From: Janibacter cremeus
Lineage (GTDB): Bacteria > Actinomycetota > Actinomycetes > Actinomycetales > Dermatophilaceae
NCBI RefSeq assembly: GCF_029395675.1
Contig: NZ_CP115184.1
Span: 1,798,001 to 1,862,000, forward strand
DNA length: 64,000 bases
Direction of reading: 5' to 3'
The position numbers and the translations under genes are program-made. A model generated the notes under the pieces. That model saw nothing but the letters and a program-made list of their open reading frames with translations. It made no database searches and was not told the origin of the DNA. Below are positions 49,204 through 62,115 of the stretch, one piece after another (position 1 is the first letter of the stretch; the number at the start of each line of letters is the position of its first letter).

Positions 49204-49342
49204 CAGGCTGCCCTCCTCTGCCCCACCCTGCGGGGCATTGCCTTCACCTTGAGGCTACGTCCGTTCCAGGGCGGGCTCTCTCCGGAGCGACCGTGAGAGC
49301 ACCCGGCGTCAGCCACGGCAGGGGCCACATCGCGCTGATCTG

Positions 49343-49421
49343 CTCCCCGGGTAGGAGTCGAACCTACGTCGCTTGTCCTGATTCAAAGTCAGGCGGGCCC
49401 TGCCGACAGACCAACCGGGGA
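49343..49421 (-). tRNA. tRNA-Gln (anticodon UUG)
   Basis: Acceptor stem TCCCCGG/CCGGGGA with discriminator G; no CCA is encoded. The anticodon arm is CCTGA-CTTTGAA-TCAGG, giving TTG. The T-arm is GTAGG-TTCGACT-CCTAC. The variable region is 9 nt and two bases separate the D and anticodon stems, so the molecule is slightly long. A tRNA-Gln belongs next to glmU in many actinobacteria; here 13 kb separate them. Confidence 0.9.
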
Positions 49422-49478
49422 ACGCCGCCCATGGCGGCACGGGACAGGGTAGTCCACGCACCCGCAGCGCCTGTCACG

Positions 49479-49484
49479 GACAAT
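49479..49484 (+). promoter_or_regulatory. -10-like hexamer GACAAT of a leaderless tetR transcript
   Basis: GACAAT ends 6 nt before ATG 49491, and no Shine-Dalgarno is seen. Confidence 0.5.
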
Positions 49485-49490
49485 GGGTCC

Positions 49491-50132
49491 ATGACCGATC
49501 ACGAGGACGTCGAGCGCCCACGGCGAGCACGCATGACGGGGGCGGCGCGGCGCGAGCAGCTCGTGGCCGTGGGGCGTCGGACCTTCGCGGCGAAGGGGGT
49601 GGACGGCACCTCCGTCGAGGAGGTCGCCGCGGCGGCCGAGGTGTCCAAGCCGATCGTGTACGAGCACTTCGGCGGCAAGGAGGGGCTCTACGCCGTCGTC
49701 GTCGATCGTGAGCTGCGGGCGCTGACCGAGGCGGTCACCGCCGCGTTGGTTCAGGACGGCACCGAGCGCGTGACGCTGGAGCGGGCCGCGCTCGCCCTCC
49801 TGGACTACATCGAGAGCTCCCCCGACGGCTTCCGCATCCTCGTGCGGGACGTCTCCGGCACCGCACCCACCGGCACCTACGCGTCGCTGCTCTCCGACGT
49901 CGCCGCCCAGGTGTCGCACATGCTCTCCGACGCCTTCGAGCGGCGCTCGATCGCCACGACGCACGCACCCATGTACGCGCAGATGCTCGTCGGGATGCTC
50001 TCCCTCACCGGCCAGTGGTGGCTCGAGACCCGCACCCCCGCCAAGGAGGAGGTGGCCGCGCACGTGGTCAACCTCGCGTGGAACGGCCTGGGTGGCCTCG
50101 AGACCGAGCCCGACCTGCGCACCCATCGCTGA
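49491..50132 (+). CDS. TetR-family transcriptional regulator
   Basis: 213 residues. The helix-turn-helix lies at about 20-65 (REQLVAVGRRTFAAKGVDGTSVEEVAAAAEVSKPIVYEHFGGKEGLY). The effector domain (75-205) has ESSPDGFRILVRD and a conserved-looking GQWWLETRTPAKEEVAAHVVNLAWNGLGGL. M. tuberculosis has a TetR gene (Rv1019) at the glmU-mfd junction, and this may be its equivalent. Targets are unknown. It is convergent with a VOC gene. A CGAAGGGGG copy (49591) encodes A-K-G-V in the HTH. Confidence 0.85.
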   Translation: MTDHEDVERPRRARMTGAARREQLVAVGRRTFAAKGVDGTSVEEVAAAAEVSKPIVYEHFGGKEGLYAVVVDRELRALTEAVTAALVQDGTERVTLERAALALLDYIESSPDGFRILVRDVSGTAPTGTYASLLSDVAAQVSHMLSDAFERRSIATTHAPMYAQMLVGMLSLTGQWWLETRTPAKEEVAAHVVNLAWNGLGGLETEPDLRTHR

Positions 50133-50133
50133 G

Positions 50134-50493
50134 TCAGGGCTGCTGCAGCTCCACCCGGTTGCCCACCGGGTCGTCGGTGTGGAAGCGCCGGACACCCGGG
50201 ATGGAGTCGTCCCACCGGACCTCGCCACCGGCGGAGGCCACCCCCTTCGCCACCGCATCAACGTCCTCGACGAGGAAGCACGGGTGCGCCTTGCGCGCCG
50301 GCCGGAAGTCCGCCTCGACACCGCAGTGCAGCTGCCGGTCGCCTGCTTCGAACCACACGCCACCGCGGGCGGCGAGGACCGGCGGCTTGGGGATCTCGGG
50401 CATGCCGAGGAGGTCACCGTAGAAGCCACGCAGGTCGTCCTCGCTGCCGGCGGGGCAGGCTATCTGGACGTGGTGCAGACCGACGACGCTCAC
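50134..50493 (-). CDS. VOC-family (glyoxalase/bleomycin-resistance-like) protein
   Basis: 119 residues from GTG 50493, overlapping the methyltransferase stop (GTGA). One VOC domain: HHVQIACPAGSEDDLRGFYGDLLGMPE at the start, the metal-binding HPCFLVEDVDAVAKGV in the middle and FHTDDPVGNRVELQQ at the end. The substrate is unknown. It is co-transcribed with the methyltransferase. Confidence 0.82.
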   Translation of the reverse strand: MSVVGLHHVQIACPAGSEDDLRGFYGDLLGMPEIPKPPVLAARGGVWFEAGDRQLHCGVEADFRPARKAHPCFLVEDVDAVAKGVASAGGEVRWDDSIPGVRRFHTDDPVGNRVELQQP

Positions 50494-51290
50494 GGCTTGC
50501 GACCGACGGCGAAGACCCGACGGAAGGGAAGCAGCACACCGGCCGGGGTGCGCGGGTATGCCTTCTGCACCTTCGCGGCGTAGGTGGCGATGAACTCCTC
50601 CCGCTCCGCGCCCTCCTCGAGGACGTCGAGCATCGGCTTCAGGCCCGTCCCGCTCACCCAGTCCAGGACCGGGTTGTCGCTCGTGCCCTCCGGGTCGAGC
50701 ACGTGCGTGTACGTCGTCTCCCACGCCTCGACGGCCAGGCCGTGCGCGCTGATGATCTGCAGGTAGGTCGCCGGCTCACCGGCGCCGTAGCGCGTGCTCG
50801 CCGCCTCCAGCTCGCCGCTGCGCGCGTGCGCGACCGCCGTCTCACGCATCAACGCGTGGGTCGGGGCATCGAAGTTGCCCGGGACCTGCATCCCGAACCA
50901 GCCGCCGGGCGCGAGCGCCTCGAGCCAACCCTCGATGAGGGGCAGGTGGCGCGGAACCCACTGCAGCGCAGCGTTGGTCACGATGACGTCCGGGGCCGCG
51001 CCGAGCTCGGTGATGTCCCAGTCGGACAGGTCCGCCTCGACCCACTCGACCCGCCCGTCGGTGTCGAGCTCGCGGGCGGCCGCGAGCATCTCCGGGCTGC
51101 TGTCGACCCCGACGACGCGGGCGTCGGGCCACCGCTGCGCGAGGGAGAGCGTCGTTGGCCCGTGCCCGCAGCCGAGGTCGACGACGAGCCCCGGGTCCTC
51201 GGCACGCACCCTGGCCATCAGGTCCTCGAACGGACGGATCCGCTCGCTCGAGAACTGCCCGTACCGGCTCGGGTCCCACGTCACTGCCAT
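50490..51290 (-). CDS. tam: Trans-aconitate 2-methyltransferase-like SAM enzyme
   Basis: 266 residues from ATG 51290, with AGGAGG 6 nt upstream. Class I methyltransferase: motif I VVDLGCGHGPTTLSLA, acidic motif II VVGVDSSPEMLAAA, motif post-II VEADLSDW, and NAALQWVPRH typical of Tam. The start WDPSRYGQFSSERIRPFEDL is also characteristic. It methyl-esterifies trans-aconitate, an aconitase inhibitor that forms spontaneously. It is paired with the VOC gene and divergent from the marR-type gene. Confidence 0.85.
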   Translation of the reverse strand: MAVTWDPSRYGQFSSERIRPFEDLMARVRAEDPGLVVDLGCGHGPTTLSLAQRWPDARVVGVDSSPEMLAAARELDTDGRVEWVEADLSDWDITELGAAPDVIVTNAALQWVPRHLPLIEGWLEALAPGGWFGMQVPGNFDAPTHALMRETAVAHARSGELEAASTRYGAGEPATYLQIISAHGLAVEAWETTYTHVLDPEGTSDNPVLDWVSGTGLKPMLDVLEEGAEREEFIATYAAKVQKAYPRTPAGVLLPFRRVFAVGRKP

Positions 51291-51393
51291 GTGTCGCCTC
51301 CTGAAGAATGGTGACCGCGAGCCTAGCCGCCACCACCACACCCACGACGGGTGGTGGGCGACATACTTCGACGTCAAGATTCACGATGATGGG

Positions 51394-51399
51394 TACAGT
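51394..51399 (+). promoter_or_regulatory. -10 hexamer TACAGT of a leaderless marR transcript
   Basis: TACAGT ends 6 nt before ATG 51406, and there is no Shine-Dalgarno. CTTCGACGTCAAG about 20 nt upstream (centred near 51373) is a possible regulator site. Confidence 0.5.
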
Positions 51400-51405
51400 T
51401 CGGGG

Positions 51406-51912
51406 ATGAGCAGCCGCCACGACCCCGCGGACGACGTCGACGCCATCGTCGAGGCCTGGCACCGCGAGCGACCCGACCTGGACACCGAGCCGCTGCACGT
51501 CTTCTCGCGCGTCTCCCGGCTGGCGCGGCTGCTCGACCTCGACCGGATGAACGCCTTCGCGCAGCACTCCCTGGAGGGCTGGGAGTTCGACGTGCTCTCC
51601 GCCCTGCGCCGCGCCGGAGACCCCTACCAGCTCTCCCCCGGGCGTCTCGTGCAGGAGACGCTCGTGACCTCGGGGACGATGACCAACCGCATCGACCGCC
51701 TCGCGACGAAGGGCTGGGTCGCGCGCCTGCCCTCCCCGACCGACCGGCGCGGGGTCATCGTGCAGCTGACCCGCGAGGGCCAGGACCGCGTCGACGCCGC
51801 GATGGCCGACCTGCTCACCCGCGAGCGCGAGCTGCTCGCCTCGATGCCGACCGACGAGCGTCTCGCCCTCACCGGGGCCCTGCGCCGACTGCTCGCCCCC
51901 TTCGAGGGCTGA
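51406..51912 (+). CDS. MarR-family transcriptional regulator
   Basis: 168 residues. Winged helix-turn-helix (about 55-125): WEFDVLSALRRAG, LVTSGTMTNRIDRLATKGWVARLPSPTDRRGVIVQLT with the family's DRR wing. Flanking helices dimerise. It is divergent from tam, which it may control. It ends 1 nt from the convergent ABC-F stop. A reverse copy of the CGAAGGGGG motif forms its last codons (51896-51904). Confidence 0.88.
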   Translation: MSSRHDPADDVDAIVEAWHRERPDLDTEPLHVFSRVSRLARLLDLDRMNAFAQHSLEGWEFDVLSALRRAGDPYQLSPGRLVQETLVTSGTMTNRIDRLATKGWVARLPSPTDRRGVIVQLTREGQDRVDAAMADLLTRERELLASMPTDERLALTGALRRLLAPFEG

Positions 51913-51913
51913 C

Positions 51914-53721
<1,808 letters not shown>

Positions 53722-53722
<1 letters not shown>

Positions 53723-54657
53723 CAGACTCGTGTCGTCGGGATGATGTGGGCGCCGGCCACCGGACCGGTCGCACGCAGGATGTCACCGGCCACGCCGGAG
53801 GCGGTCAGCGAGACCGCGAGGTCGATCGCGCCCTCCGTCGACTCGGCGAGGACCGCGACCGTCGGGCCGGAGCCGGAGACGATCGCGGCGAGCGCACCGA
53901 AACCCATCGCGGCCTCGATGACCTCGCCGATGTCGGGGCGCAGGTCGATCGCGTCGGGCTGCAGGTCGTTGTCCAGGACCGGTGCCAAAGCCACCGGGTC
54001 GCCGGCGCGCAGGGCGCTCATCAGGGCGGCGCTCGGGGCCGGGTCCTCGATTGTCGTGCCGGCCCTCCGCTCGTCGAAGGCGCGGTAGACGGCCGGGGTG
54101 GACAGCCCCGTGTCGACGGACGGGACGAAGACCCAGTGGTAGGCCCCCTTCGCCAGCACGGCCGTGATCACCTCGCCGCGGCCGGAGCCGACGGCGGTGC
54201 CCCCGTGGAGGAGGAAGGGGACGTCGCTGCCGAGATCGGCGGCGACCTCCTCCAGCTGCTCCCTGGACAGGCCGGTCTCCCACAGCGCGTCGCAGGCGAC
54301 CAGGGCCGCGGCGGCGTCGGCGGAGCCGCCGGCCATGCCGCCGGCCACGGGGATCTCCTTGCGGATCGACAGGTGGACCGGGTCCTGCCCGCCGGTGCGC
54401 TCCGCGAGGGCGCGGGCGGCCTTGAGTGCGAGGTTGCTCTCGTCGGTCGGGACGCGGTCCGCGTCGCGCCCGGAGACCGAGCAGCCCCACTCGTCGGCGT
54501 ACGCGGCGGTGACCTCGTCGTGGATGCTGACGGCCTGGTAGACGGTCGCCAGGGCGTGATAACCGTCCTCGCCGCGCGGACCGACGAAGAGCTCGAGGTT
54601 GATCTTCGCGGGAGCACGCACGGTCACGGCCATGGGCGTCTCGAGCGGAGAGGTCAT
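53722..54657 (-). CDS. ispE: 4-Diphosphocytidyl-2-C-methyl-D-erythritol kinase
   Basis: 311 residues, GHMP kinase family. It is the ATP-dependent step of the MEP isoprenoid pathway. [22 protein letters not shown], the phosphate loop [17 protein letters not shown] and the late GSGPTVAVL are present. ATG 54657 overlaps the rsmA stop (ATGA), and its own stop shares one base with the ABC-F start, so rsmA-ispE-ABC-F is a tightly coupled operon. Confidence 0.96.
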
Positions 54658-55547
54658 GTCGTCACCCTAGCCATGAGCTCGGCGGTGATCCGGGCGAAGC
54701 CGGCGACGTCGACCTGCTCCCCACGGGTGCGCGGGTCGATCCCCGCGGCGCGCAGGGCCTCCTCGGCCACCTCGCCGGAACCGGCGATCCCGCGCAACGC
54801 CGCCCGCAGCGTCTTGCGCCGCTGGGCGAAGGCGGCGTCGACGACGGCGAAGACCTGCTCGCGGGTGGCGCTCGTCTCCGGCGGCGCGTGCCGCTCCAAC
54901 GAGACGAGACCAGAGTCGACGTTGGGCACGGGCCAGAAGACGCTGCGCGACACCTTGCCCGCCAGCCGCACCCGGGTCCACCAGGCGGCCTTGACGCTCG
55001 GCACCCCGTAGACCTTGCTCCCGGGAGCGGCGGCGAGCCGCTCGGCCACCTCGAGCTGGACCATGACCAGCACGCGCTCGATCGTCGGGAAGAGCTCGAG
55101 GAAGCGCAGCACGACCGGCACGGAGACGTTGTAGGGCAGGTTGGCCACGAGCGCGGTCGGAGGCGGTCCCGGGAGGTCGGTCACGGTCATCGCGTCGCCG
55201 TGGACGACCTCGAGGCGCTCCGCCGCGTCCGGCGCGAGCTGCGCGACCGTGCCCGGGAGCGCGTCCGCGAGCACCGGGTCGACCTCGACGGCGGTGACGC
55301 GGCCGGCGGTCTCCAGCAGCGCGAGCGTCAGCGAGCCCAGGCCGGGACCGATCTCGACGACGTGGTCCTGAGCGGTGACCTGACCGGCACGCACGATGCG
55401 GCGCACGGTGTTGGCATCGACGACGAAGTTCTGCCCCCACTGCTTCGTCGGCCGCACCCCGAGACGGTCGGCCAGCTCGCGCACGGCGCCCGCCCCGAGC
55501 AGGCCACGACGACCCCCTTCGCCGGGGGTGGTGGGGTCGGTGCTCAT
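54654..55547 (-). CDS. rsmA: 16S rRNA dimethyladenosine transferase
   Basis: 297 residues. It dimethylates two adjacent adenosines near the 3' end of 16S r[21 protein letters not shown]-binding [16 protein letters not shown], catalytic [11 protein letters not shown] and the C-terminal [14 protein letters not shown] are present. A TAGAGT hexamer lies 7 nt before ATG 55547, suggesting a leaderless start. The N-terminal linker T-P-G-E-G-G-R-R-G is encoded by a CGAAGGGGG copy (55513-55521). Confidence 0.96.
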   Translation of the reverse strand: MSTDPTTPGEGGRRGLLGAGAVRELADRLGVRPTKQWGQNFVVDANTVRRIVRAGQVTAQDHVVEIGPGLGSLTLALLETAGRVTAVEVDPVLADALPGTVAQLAPDAAERLEVVHGDAMTVTDLPGPPPTALVANLPYNVSVPVVLRFLELFPTIERVLVMVQLEVAERLAAAPGSKVYGVPSVKAAWWTRVRLAGKVSRSVFWPVPNVDSGLVSLERHAPPETSATREQVFAVVDAAFAQRRKTLRAALRGIAGSGEVAEEALRAAGIDPRTRGEQVDVAGFARITAELMARVTT

Positions 55548-55554
55548 GGCATGG

Positions 55555-55560
55555 ACTCTA
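55555..55560 (-). promoter_or_regulatory. -10 hexamer TAGAGT upstream of rsmA
   Basis: On the minus strand TAGAGT is followed by 7 nt and ATG 55547. There is no Shine-Dalgarno, so the message is probably leaderless. Confidence 0.5.
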
Positions 55561-55590
55561 TGCGTGCCGGGGAGGGCGTCGGGACAGGAG

Positions 55591-55623
55591 CGGACCCCCG
55601 GACCAGCGAGGTCCGGGGGTCCG
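55591..55623 (-). terminator. Terminator hairpin after rpfB
   Basis: A perfect 14-bp stem (55591-55604 with 55610-55623) and a 5-nt loop lie 17 nt after the rpfB stop. It insulates rpfB from rsmA. No U-tract is seen. Confidence 0.75.
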
Positions 55624-55639
55624 TTGCTGACGAAGGCGG

Positions 55640-56995
<1,356 letters not shown>

Positions 56996-57020
56996 TTTTT
57001 GATAACGGAGGCGACGCACG

Positions 57021-57896
57021 TCACCACGCTCCGTACACTCGCGCGGCGTTGTCCGAGAGCGCCCGGCACATGGTCGGGACGTCCACTCCGCGGGCCTGCG
57101 CCATGCCACGGACGGTGTGCGGCAACAGGTACGGCGCGTTCGCGTTGCCCCGCTCGGGGGCCGGGGTGAGGTAGGGCGCGTCGGTCTCGGCGAGCACCTG
57201 GTCCAGCGGCGCGATCGCGAGCGCCTCGCGCAGGTCGCGGGCGCTCTTGAAGGTCACGGTCCCGGCGAAGGAGAGCAGGTAGCCGCGGTCGATGCACTCG
57301 CGCGCCATCGCGACGTCACCGCTGAAGCAGTGCAGGACGGTCACCTCGGGGGCACCCTCCTCGGCCAGGACCCGCAGCACGTCGTCGTGGCTGTCCCTGT
57401 CGTGGATCTGCAGCGGCTTGCCGGTGCGTTTGGCCAGGTCGATGTGCCAGCGGAAGGACTCCTCCTGCACCGCGTGGCCCTCCGGCCCGGTGCGGAAGTG
57501 GTCGAGACCGCTCTCCCCGATCGCGCGGATGCGCGGGTGCGCGGACAGGCGCTCGATCTCGTCCCACGCGGCCTGGAGTTGCCCGGCCTCGGCGAGCGCG
57601 GGGACCTCGTTGGGGTGCAGCGCGATCGCGCCGAGCATGCTCGGGTGGCGGTCGACCTGGTCGACGGTGAAACGGGCTCCCTCGAGGTCGCAGCCGACCT
57701 GGACGACCCGGTCGACACCGACCGTCGCGGCCTCGGCCAGGGCCGCGGCCACGTCCTCGGTGGTGCGCTCGTCGGGACCGTCCGGGGCGATGACGTCGGG
57801 GACGTCCCGGCGTCGGATGTCCAGGTGGGTGTGGTTGTCGACGACCGCGACGGGAAGGGGGTCGGGCCGGGCGGGCACGACGCCTCGGCCACCCAT
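57021..57896 (-). CDS. tatD: TatD-family metal-dependent deoxyribonuclease
   Basis: 291 residues from ATG 57896, sharing one base with the metG stop. Metal ligands are visible in DNHTHLDIR, GESGLDHF, QIHDRDSHDD, VLHCFSGD and AETDAPYLTP. TatD enzymes remove nucleotides from DNA 3' ends and act on damaged DNA or nucleic-acid turnover. It is coupled to metG and upstream of rpfB, the conserved actinobacterial order. Confidence 0.94.
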   Translation of the reverse strand: MGGRGVVPARPDPLPVAVVDNHTHLDIRRRDVPDVIAPDGPDERTTEDVAAALAEAATVGVDRVVQVGCDLEGARFTVDQVDRHPSMLGAIALHPNEVPALAEAGQLQAAWDEIERLSAHPRIRAIGESGLDHFRTGPEGHAVQEESFRWHIDLAKRTGKPLQIHDRDSHDDVLRVLAEEGAPEVTVLHCFSGDVAMARECIDRGYLLSFAGTVTFKSARDLREALAIAPLDQVLAETDAPYLTPAPERGNANAPYLLPHTVRGMAQARGVDVPTMCRALSDNAARVYGAW

Positions 57897-59707
57897 CAGT
57901 CCTCTCCCGCCATGGCCGCGCGCTCGGTCGCGACGACGACCTCGGGGTCGAGCTTGGTGAAGACCGGCGTCGGCTTGCCGATCGCCCTCCCGGCCGTCAC
58001 CGGGGTGCTCTCCCAGGCGGGGAAGCCCGTGTAGTCGCCGGTGATGATCTCGTAGCCGGGGCCCCCGTCGAGGTCCTCCACCGCCTCGACCCTGGGCATC
58101 GGCACGAGCTCGCCGGACCCGCCGAGCACCGCGTGGACCCGGTTGGCCGCGTGCGGGAGGAAGGGGGCCAGCAGCAGGTTGCAGTCGCTGACGCACTGGA
58201 GCAGCGTGTGCAGGACCGTCGCGAGCCGCTCGCGCTGGTCGTCGCCCTTCAGCCGGAAGGGCTCGGTGTCGGTGACGTACTTGTTGACGTCGCCGACGAC
58301 GCGCATCGCCTCGGCCAGGGCCGCCTTCTGGCGGTGCCGTCCGAGCAGACCGCCGACCTCGTCGAAGGCGTCACGCACCCGGGCGAGGACGGCCTCGTCG
58401 ACCTCCTCGAGCGGTCCCGGCTGCGGGATCTCGCCGAAGTTCTTGGCCACCATCGACGCCGTGCGGTTGACGAGGTTGCCCCAGCCGCCGACGAGCTCGG
58501 AGTTGTTGCGCTGGACGAAGTCCGGCCACGTGAAGTCCGCGTCGTGGTTCTCCGGGCCGGCCGCGCAGATGTAGTAGCGCAGGGCGTCCGGGCCGTAGTT
58601 CTCGAGCACGTGCCGCACGTGGATGACGTGGCCCCGGCTGGAGGAGAAGGCCCTGCTCTCCATCGTGAGGAACTCGCTCGAGACGACCTCGGTCGGCAGG
58701 TTCAGCTCCCCGTACTCACCGGGGGAACCCCCCTTCGTCCCCTTGCCGGCGTAGGCGAGCAGCTCCGCCGGCCAGATCTGGGAGTGGAAGGTGATGTTGT
58801 CCTTGCCCATGAAGTAGTAGCTGACCTGAGTCTCCGGGGTTGCGTCTGCCACCCACCACTGGCGCCACAGGTCGGGGTCGCCCTGGCGGCGGGCCCACTC
58901 GATCGACGCCGACAGGTAGCCGATGACCGCGTCGAACCACACGTAGAAGCGCTTGGTGGGGTACTTCTCGCCGAGGGCGCCGGGCAGCGGGATGCCCCAG
59001 TCGATGTCGCGGGTCATCGCCCGCGGACGGATGTCGTCGAGGATGTTCAGGCTGAAGCGGATGACGTTGGGGCGCCACGTGCCCGTCGCCTCACGGCCCT
59101 CGAGGTACTCGCGCAGGGCGTCGGCCAGGGACGGCAGGTCGAGGAAGAAGTGCTCGGTCTCGCCGAACTGCGGGGTGGAGCCGTCGATCTTGCTGCGCGG
59201 GTCCAGCAGGTCGCTCGGCTCGAGCTGGTTGCCGCAGTTGTCGCACTGGTCGCCGCGGGCCTCGTCGTACCCGCAGATCGGGCAGGTGCCCTCGATGTAG
59301 CGGTCGGGCAGCGTCCGGCCGGTGCGCGGGTCGATCGCGACCTGCTGCGTCTGCTCGATGAAGTAGCCGTTGGCCCGGCACTGCTCGAACATGTGCTGCG
59401 CCACGCGGTAGTGGTTGCGTGCCGTGGTGCGCGTGTAGAGGTCGTACGAGCAGCCCAGGTCGGACAGCTCGTGGGCGATCGTCGAGTGGTGGATGTCGAC
59501 GAGCTCGCGCGCGGTGGTTCCCTGCTTGTCGGCGAGCACGAGGATCGGGGTGCCGTGCTCGTCCGACCCGCTGACCATGAGCACGTCGTGGCCGGCCATG
59601 CGCATGTACCGGCTGAAGACGTCCGAGGGCACCCCGAAGCCGGCGACGTGTCCGAGGTGGCGGGGACCGTTGGCATACGGCCAGGCGACGGAGGAGAGAA
59701 CCTTCAT
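57896..59707 (-). CDS. metG: Methionyl-tRNA synthetase
   Basis: 603 residues. The class I HIGH-type motif is PRHLGHVAG (about 16-24). A four-cysteine zinc knuckle lies in [18 protein letters not shown]. The KMSKS site reads AFSSSRG in [14 protein letters not shown], lacking both lysines. Related long actinobacterial MetRS proteins have a similar FSxSRG, so this is a lineage form, not a defect. The anticodon-binding helix bundle follows (about 420-600). ATG 59707 is at the [15 protein letters not shown] start. It is the first gene before tatD. Confidence 0.96.
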   Translation of the reverse strand: MKVLSSVAWPYANGPRHLGHVAGFGVPSDVFSRYMRMAGHDVLMVSGSDEHGTPILVLADKQGTTARELVDIHHSTIAHELSDLGCSYDLYTRTTARNHYRVAQHMFEQCRANGYFIEQTQQVAIDPRTGRTLPDRYIEGTCPICGYDEARGDQCDNCGNQLEPSDLLDPRSKIDGSTPQFGETEHFFLDLPSLADALREYLEGREATGTWRPNVIRFSLNILDDIRPRAMTRDIDWGIPLPGALGEKYPTKRFYVWFDAVIGYLSASIEWARRQGDPDLWRQWWVADATPETQVSYYFMGKDNITFHSQIWPAELLAYAGKGTKGGSPGEYGELNLPTEVVSSEFLTMESRAFSSSRGHVIHVRHVLENYGPDALRYYICAAGPENHDADFTWPDFVQRNNSELVGGWGNLVNRTASMVAKNFGEIPQPGPLEEVDEAVLARVRDAFDEVGGLLGRHRQKAALAEAMRVVGDVNKYVTDTEPFRLKGDDQRERLATVLHTLLQCVSDCNLLLAPFLPHAANRVHAVLGGSGELVPMPRVEAVEDLDGGPGYEIITGDYTGFPAWESTPVTAGRAIGKPTPVFTKLDPEVVVATERAAMAGED

Positions 59708-59807
59708 GGTTGCTCATCCTAGGTTCTGGCCGATCACGGCCTCGCCGCAGCCGAGCACCGTGGACCGGCGGCCGGCGAAGGGGGCGGCTCCCCTCGTCGC
59801 GAGCCGC

Positions 59808-60398
59808 TCACCCCTGCGGGATGAAGGCGGTGATGATGCGGCGGCCGATGTCGCGCACGAAGGCCTCGCGCTCGGCCTCCGGCCGCAGGAGCGCGGCATC
59901 GAGCACGCCCTCCATCGCGGCGATGATCGCCTGCGCCGCCGTCGGGACGTCGTCGACCTCGGCGAGGGTGAGGATCCGGCCGACGATCCCCTCGATGCGC
60001 GCCCGGGCCGGCTCCATCGCCGCGGCGATCTCCGGCTCGCGGGCCACCTCCCGGGCGAGCTCGGCCTTGGCGATCAGGGCATCCGGCTCGCGCAACCAGC
60101 CGGCGAAGACGTCCAGGGCGTTCTCGATGACCGCCTCGTCGTCCTCCCCCGCCTGCTGCTGACCGGCCAGGACCTCGACGCTGTCGATGAGGCCGGCCGC
60201 GATGAACTCCGTCAGTGCGGTCACGAGGGCCATGCGGGTGCGCAGGTAGCCCGAGGTGCTTCCCTGGGGCAGCCCTGCCTCGGCGTCGACGGCGCGGTGC
60301 GTCAGACCGCGCATGCCCCGAGCGGCCACGACCCGCGTCGCGGCCTCGAGGATGCGCTGCATCCTCGGCGACAGGCCGGAGTGCTCCTTCACGCTCAT
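59808..60398 (-). CDS. TetR-family transcriptional regulator
   Basis: 196 residues from ATG 60398. The helix-turn-helix is at about 12-58 (RMQRILEAATRVVAARGMRGLTHRAVDAEAGLPQGSTSGYLRTRMAL). The C-terminal helical domain resembles the TetR_C group with DALIAKAELAREVAREPEIAAAM. TACCGT 7 nt upstream suggests a leaderless message; GTG 60407 is an alternative start. It is divergent from the CPBP protease gene and may regulate it. Confidence 0.85.
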   Translation of the reverse strand: MSVKEHSGLSPRMQRILEAATRVVAARGMRGLTHRAVDAEAGLPQGSTSGYLRTRMALVTALTEFIAAGLIDSVEVLAGQQQAGEDDEAVIENALDVFAGWLREPDALIAKAELAREVAREPEIAAAMEPARARIEGIVGRILTLAEVDDVPTAAQAIIAAMEGVLDAALLRPEAEREAFVRDIGRRIITAFIPQG

Positions 60399-60499
60399 TG
60401 CGGTCACGGTACCCGTCGCGCGGGTCTCCCTCCCCCCTTCGCCCGTCCGCCCGGCTGCGGTGCCGTCCGGAGGGCGCGCCCCATCCCTAGAGTGGGGAC
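60399..60499. promoter_or_regulatory. Divergent leaderless promoters of tetR and the CPBP gene
   Basis: TACCGT on the minus strand (60411-60406) lies 7 nt before ATG 60398, and TAGAGT on the plus strand (60488-60493) lies 6 nt before ATG 60500. A CCCCCTTCG copy (60433-60441) sits between them. Confidence 0.5.
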
Positions 60500-61297
60500 A
60501 TGCTGGCAGCCACCGAGCGCGCGGAGCCCTTCGGGCCCGGCGGGCAGCTCTCCCCCCGAACCGCGCTGACCGAGTCCGTGCTGGTCCTCGGGGTCTCCCT
60601 CGGGGCCTCGGCCCTGTGGTCGGCGCTGTCGCTGGTCCGCAAGTTCACCGAGCAGGAGTCACTGTCCGGCCAGGTGACCGCGATGAACCAGTCGGTCACC
60701 CCGGACCGCCCCTGGCTCGACCTGACCCACCAGCTGGTCGGGATCGGTCTCGCGCTGGTCCCCGTCGTCCTGGCCCTGCACCTGCTCGCCCGCCAGCACC
60801 CCCACCCCGCCCGACTCATCGGGCTCGACCGCCGCGCCCCCCTGCGCGACCTCGGCCAGGGCCTCGCGCTCGCCGCCGTGATCGGCATCCCCGGGCTGGG
60901 CCTCTACCTCGCCGCCCGCGCCCTCGACCTGAACACCACGGTCGCCGCGGCCGACCTGACGACCGTGTGGTGGACCATCCCCGTGCTCGTCCTCGCCGCC
61001 GGCCAGAACGCCGTGCTCGAGGAGGTCATCATGCTCGGCTACCTCTTCACCCGGTGGCGCGAGGCCGGCTGGTCGCCCGTCACCATCGTCGTCGTCAGCG
61101 CCCTCGTTCGGGGCAGCTACCACCTCTACCAGGGGCTGGGCGGCTTCGTCGGGAACATCGCCATGGGCCTGCTGCTGGGCGCCGTCTACCTCAGGGTCCG
61201 CCGCACCGCGCCGATGATCATCGCCCACTGGGTCATCGACATCGTCGCCTTCGTCGGTTATGCGCTGCTCGTCACCCGTGTCGACTGGCTGGGCTGA
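60500..61297 (+). CDS. CPBP-family intramembrane metalloprotease
   Basis: 265 residues with about seven membrane helices. The CPBP (Abi) motifs are in order: EE-x3-type NAVLEEVIMLGYLFTRWR, His in RGSYHLYQG, and HWVIDIVAF. They form the zinc site of Rce1-like glutamic proteases. Roles include protein processing and bacteriocin self-immunity; the target here is unknown. It starts without a leader at ATG 60500, divergent from tetR and convergent with sdhB. Confidence 0.87.
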   Translation: MLAATERAEPFGPGGQLSPRTALTESVLVLGVSLGASALWSALSLVRKFTEQESLSGQVTAMNQSVTPDRPWLDLTHQLVGIGLALVPVVLALHLLARQHPHPARLIGLDRRAPLRDLGQGLALAAVIGIPGLGLYLAARALDLNTTVAAADLTTVWWTIPVLVLAAGQNAVLEEVIMLGYLFTRWREAGWSPVTIVVVSALVRGSYHLYQGLGGFVGNIAMGLLLGAVYLRVRRTAPMIIAHWVIDIVAFVGYALLVTRVDWLG

Positions 61298-61319
61298 CCC
61301 CTACCGACGGAGACGGCGA

Positions 61320-61348
61320 CGGGCCCGCACCGAGTCGGTGCGGGCCCG
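61320..61348. terminator. Bidirectional terminator between the CPBP gene and sdhB
   Basis: A perfect 14-bp arm pair (61320-61333 with 61335-61348) lies between two convergent stops. The effective loop is GAGTC. Confidence 0.75.
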
Positions 61349-61369
61349 GCGCTGCCGGTCTGCCGGTGC

Positions 61370-62115
61370 TCAGCGGCTCCTGCTGGCCGCCTTGCGCAGG
61401 TCCGCGTTGAGCGTGCTGATGACGTCCAGCGGGATCTCCTTCGGGCAGGCGTTCGAGCACTCACCGATGTTGGTGCACCCGCCGAAGCCCTGGAGGTCGT
61501 GCTCGTCGAGCATCTTGACGACGCGCGAGTCACGCTCCGGCTGGCCTTGCGGCAGCTCACCCAGGTGGGTGACCTTGGCGCCGAGGAAGAGCATGGCCGA
61601 GGCGTTCGGGCACGCCGCGACGCAGGCGCCGCAGCCGATGCACTTGGCGGAGTCGAAGGCGCGGTCGGCGTCCTCCTTCGGCACGGGCACCGAGTGCGCC
61701 TCGGGGGCCGCACCGGTGTTGACCGAGACGTAGCCGCCGGCCTGGATGATCCGGTCGAACGACGTGCGGTCGACCACCAGGTCACGGATGACCGGGAAGG
61801 CGTTGGCCCGCCACGGCTCGATCGTGACCGTCTCGCCGCTGCTGAACGAGCGCATGTGCAGCTGGCAGGTGGTCGTCCGCTCGGGCCCGTGGGCCTCGCC
61901 GGAGATCATCAGCCCGCACATGCCGCAGATGCCCTCGCGGCAGTCGCTGTCGAAGGCGATCGGCTCGGTGCCCTCGGTGATGAGTCGCTCGTTGAGGACA
62001 TCGAGCATCTCGAGGAAGGACATGTCCGGGGAGATGTCCTTGACCTCGTAGGTGGCGAATTCGCCCTTGGCGGTGGGTCCGGCCTGTCGCCAGATCTTCA
62101 GGGTCAGTTCCATGC

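Noticed and set aside
51366..51380. Palindromic MarR operator around CTTCGACGTCAAG
   Set aside because: Only the central GACGTC is symmetric; the flanks mismatch, so I keep it as a weak note beside the marR promoter.
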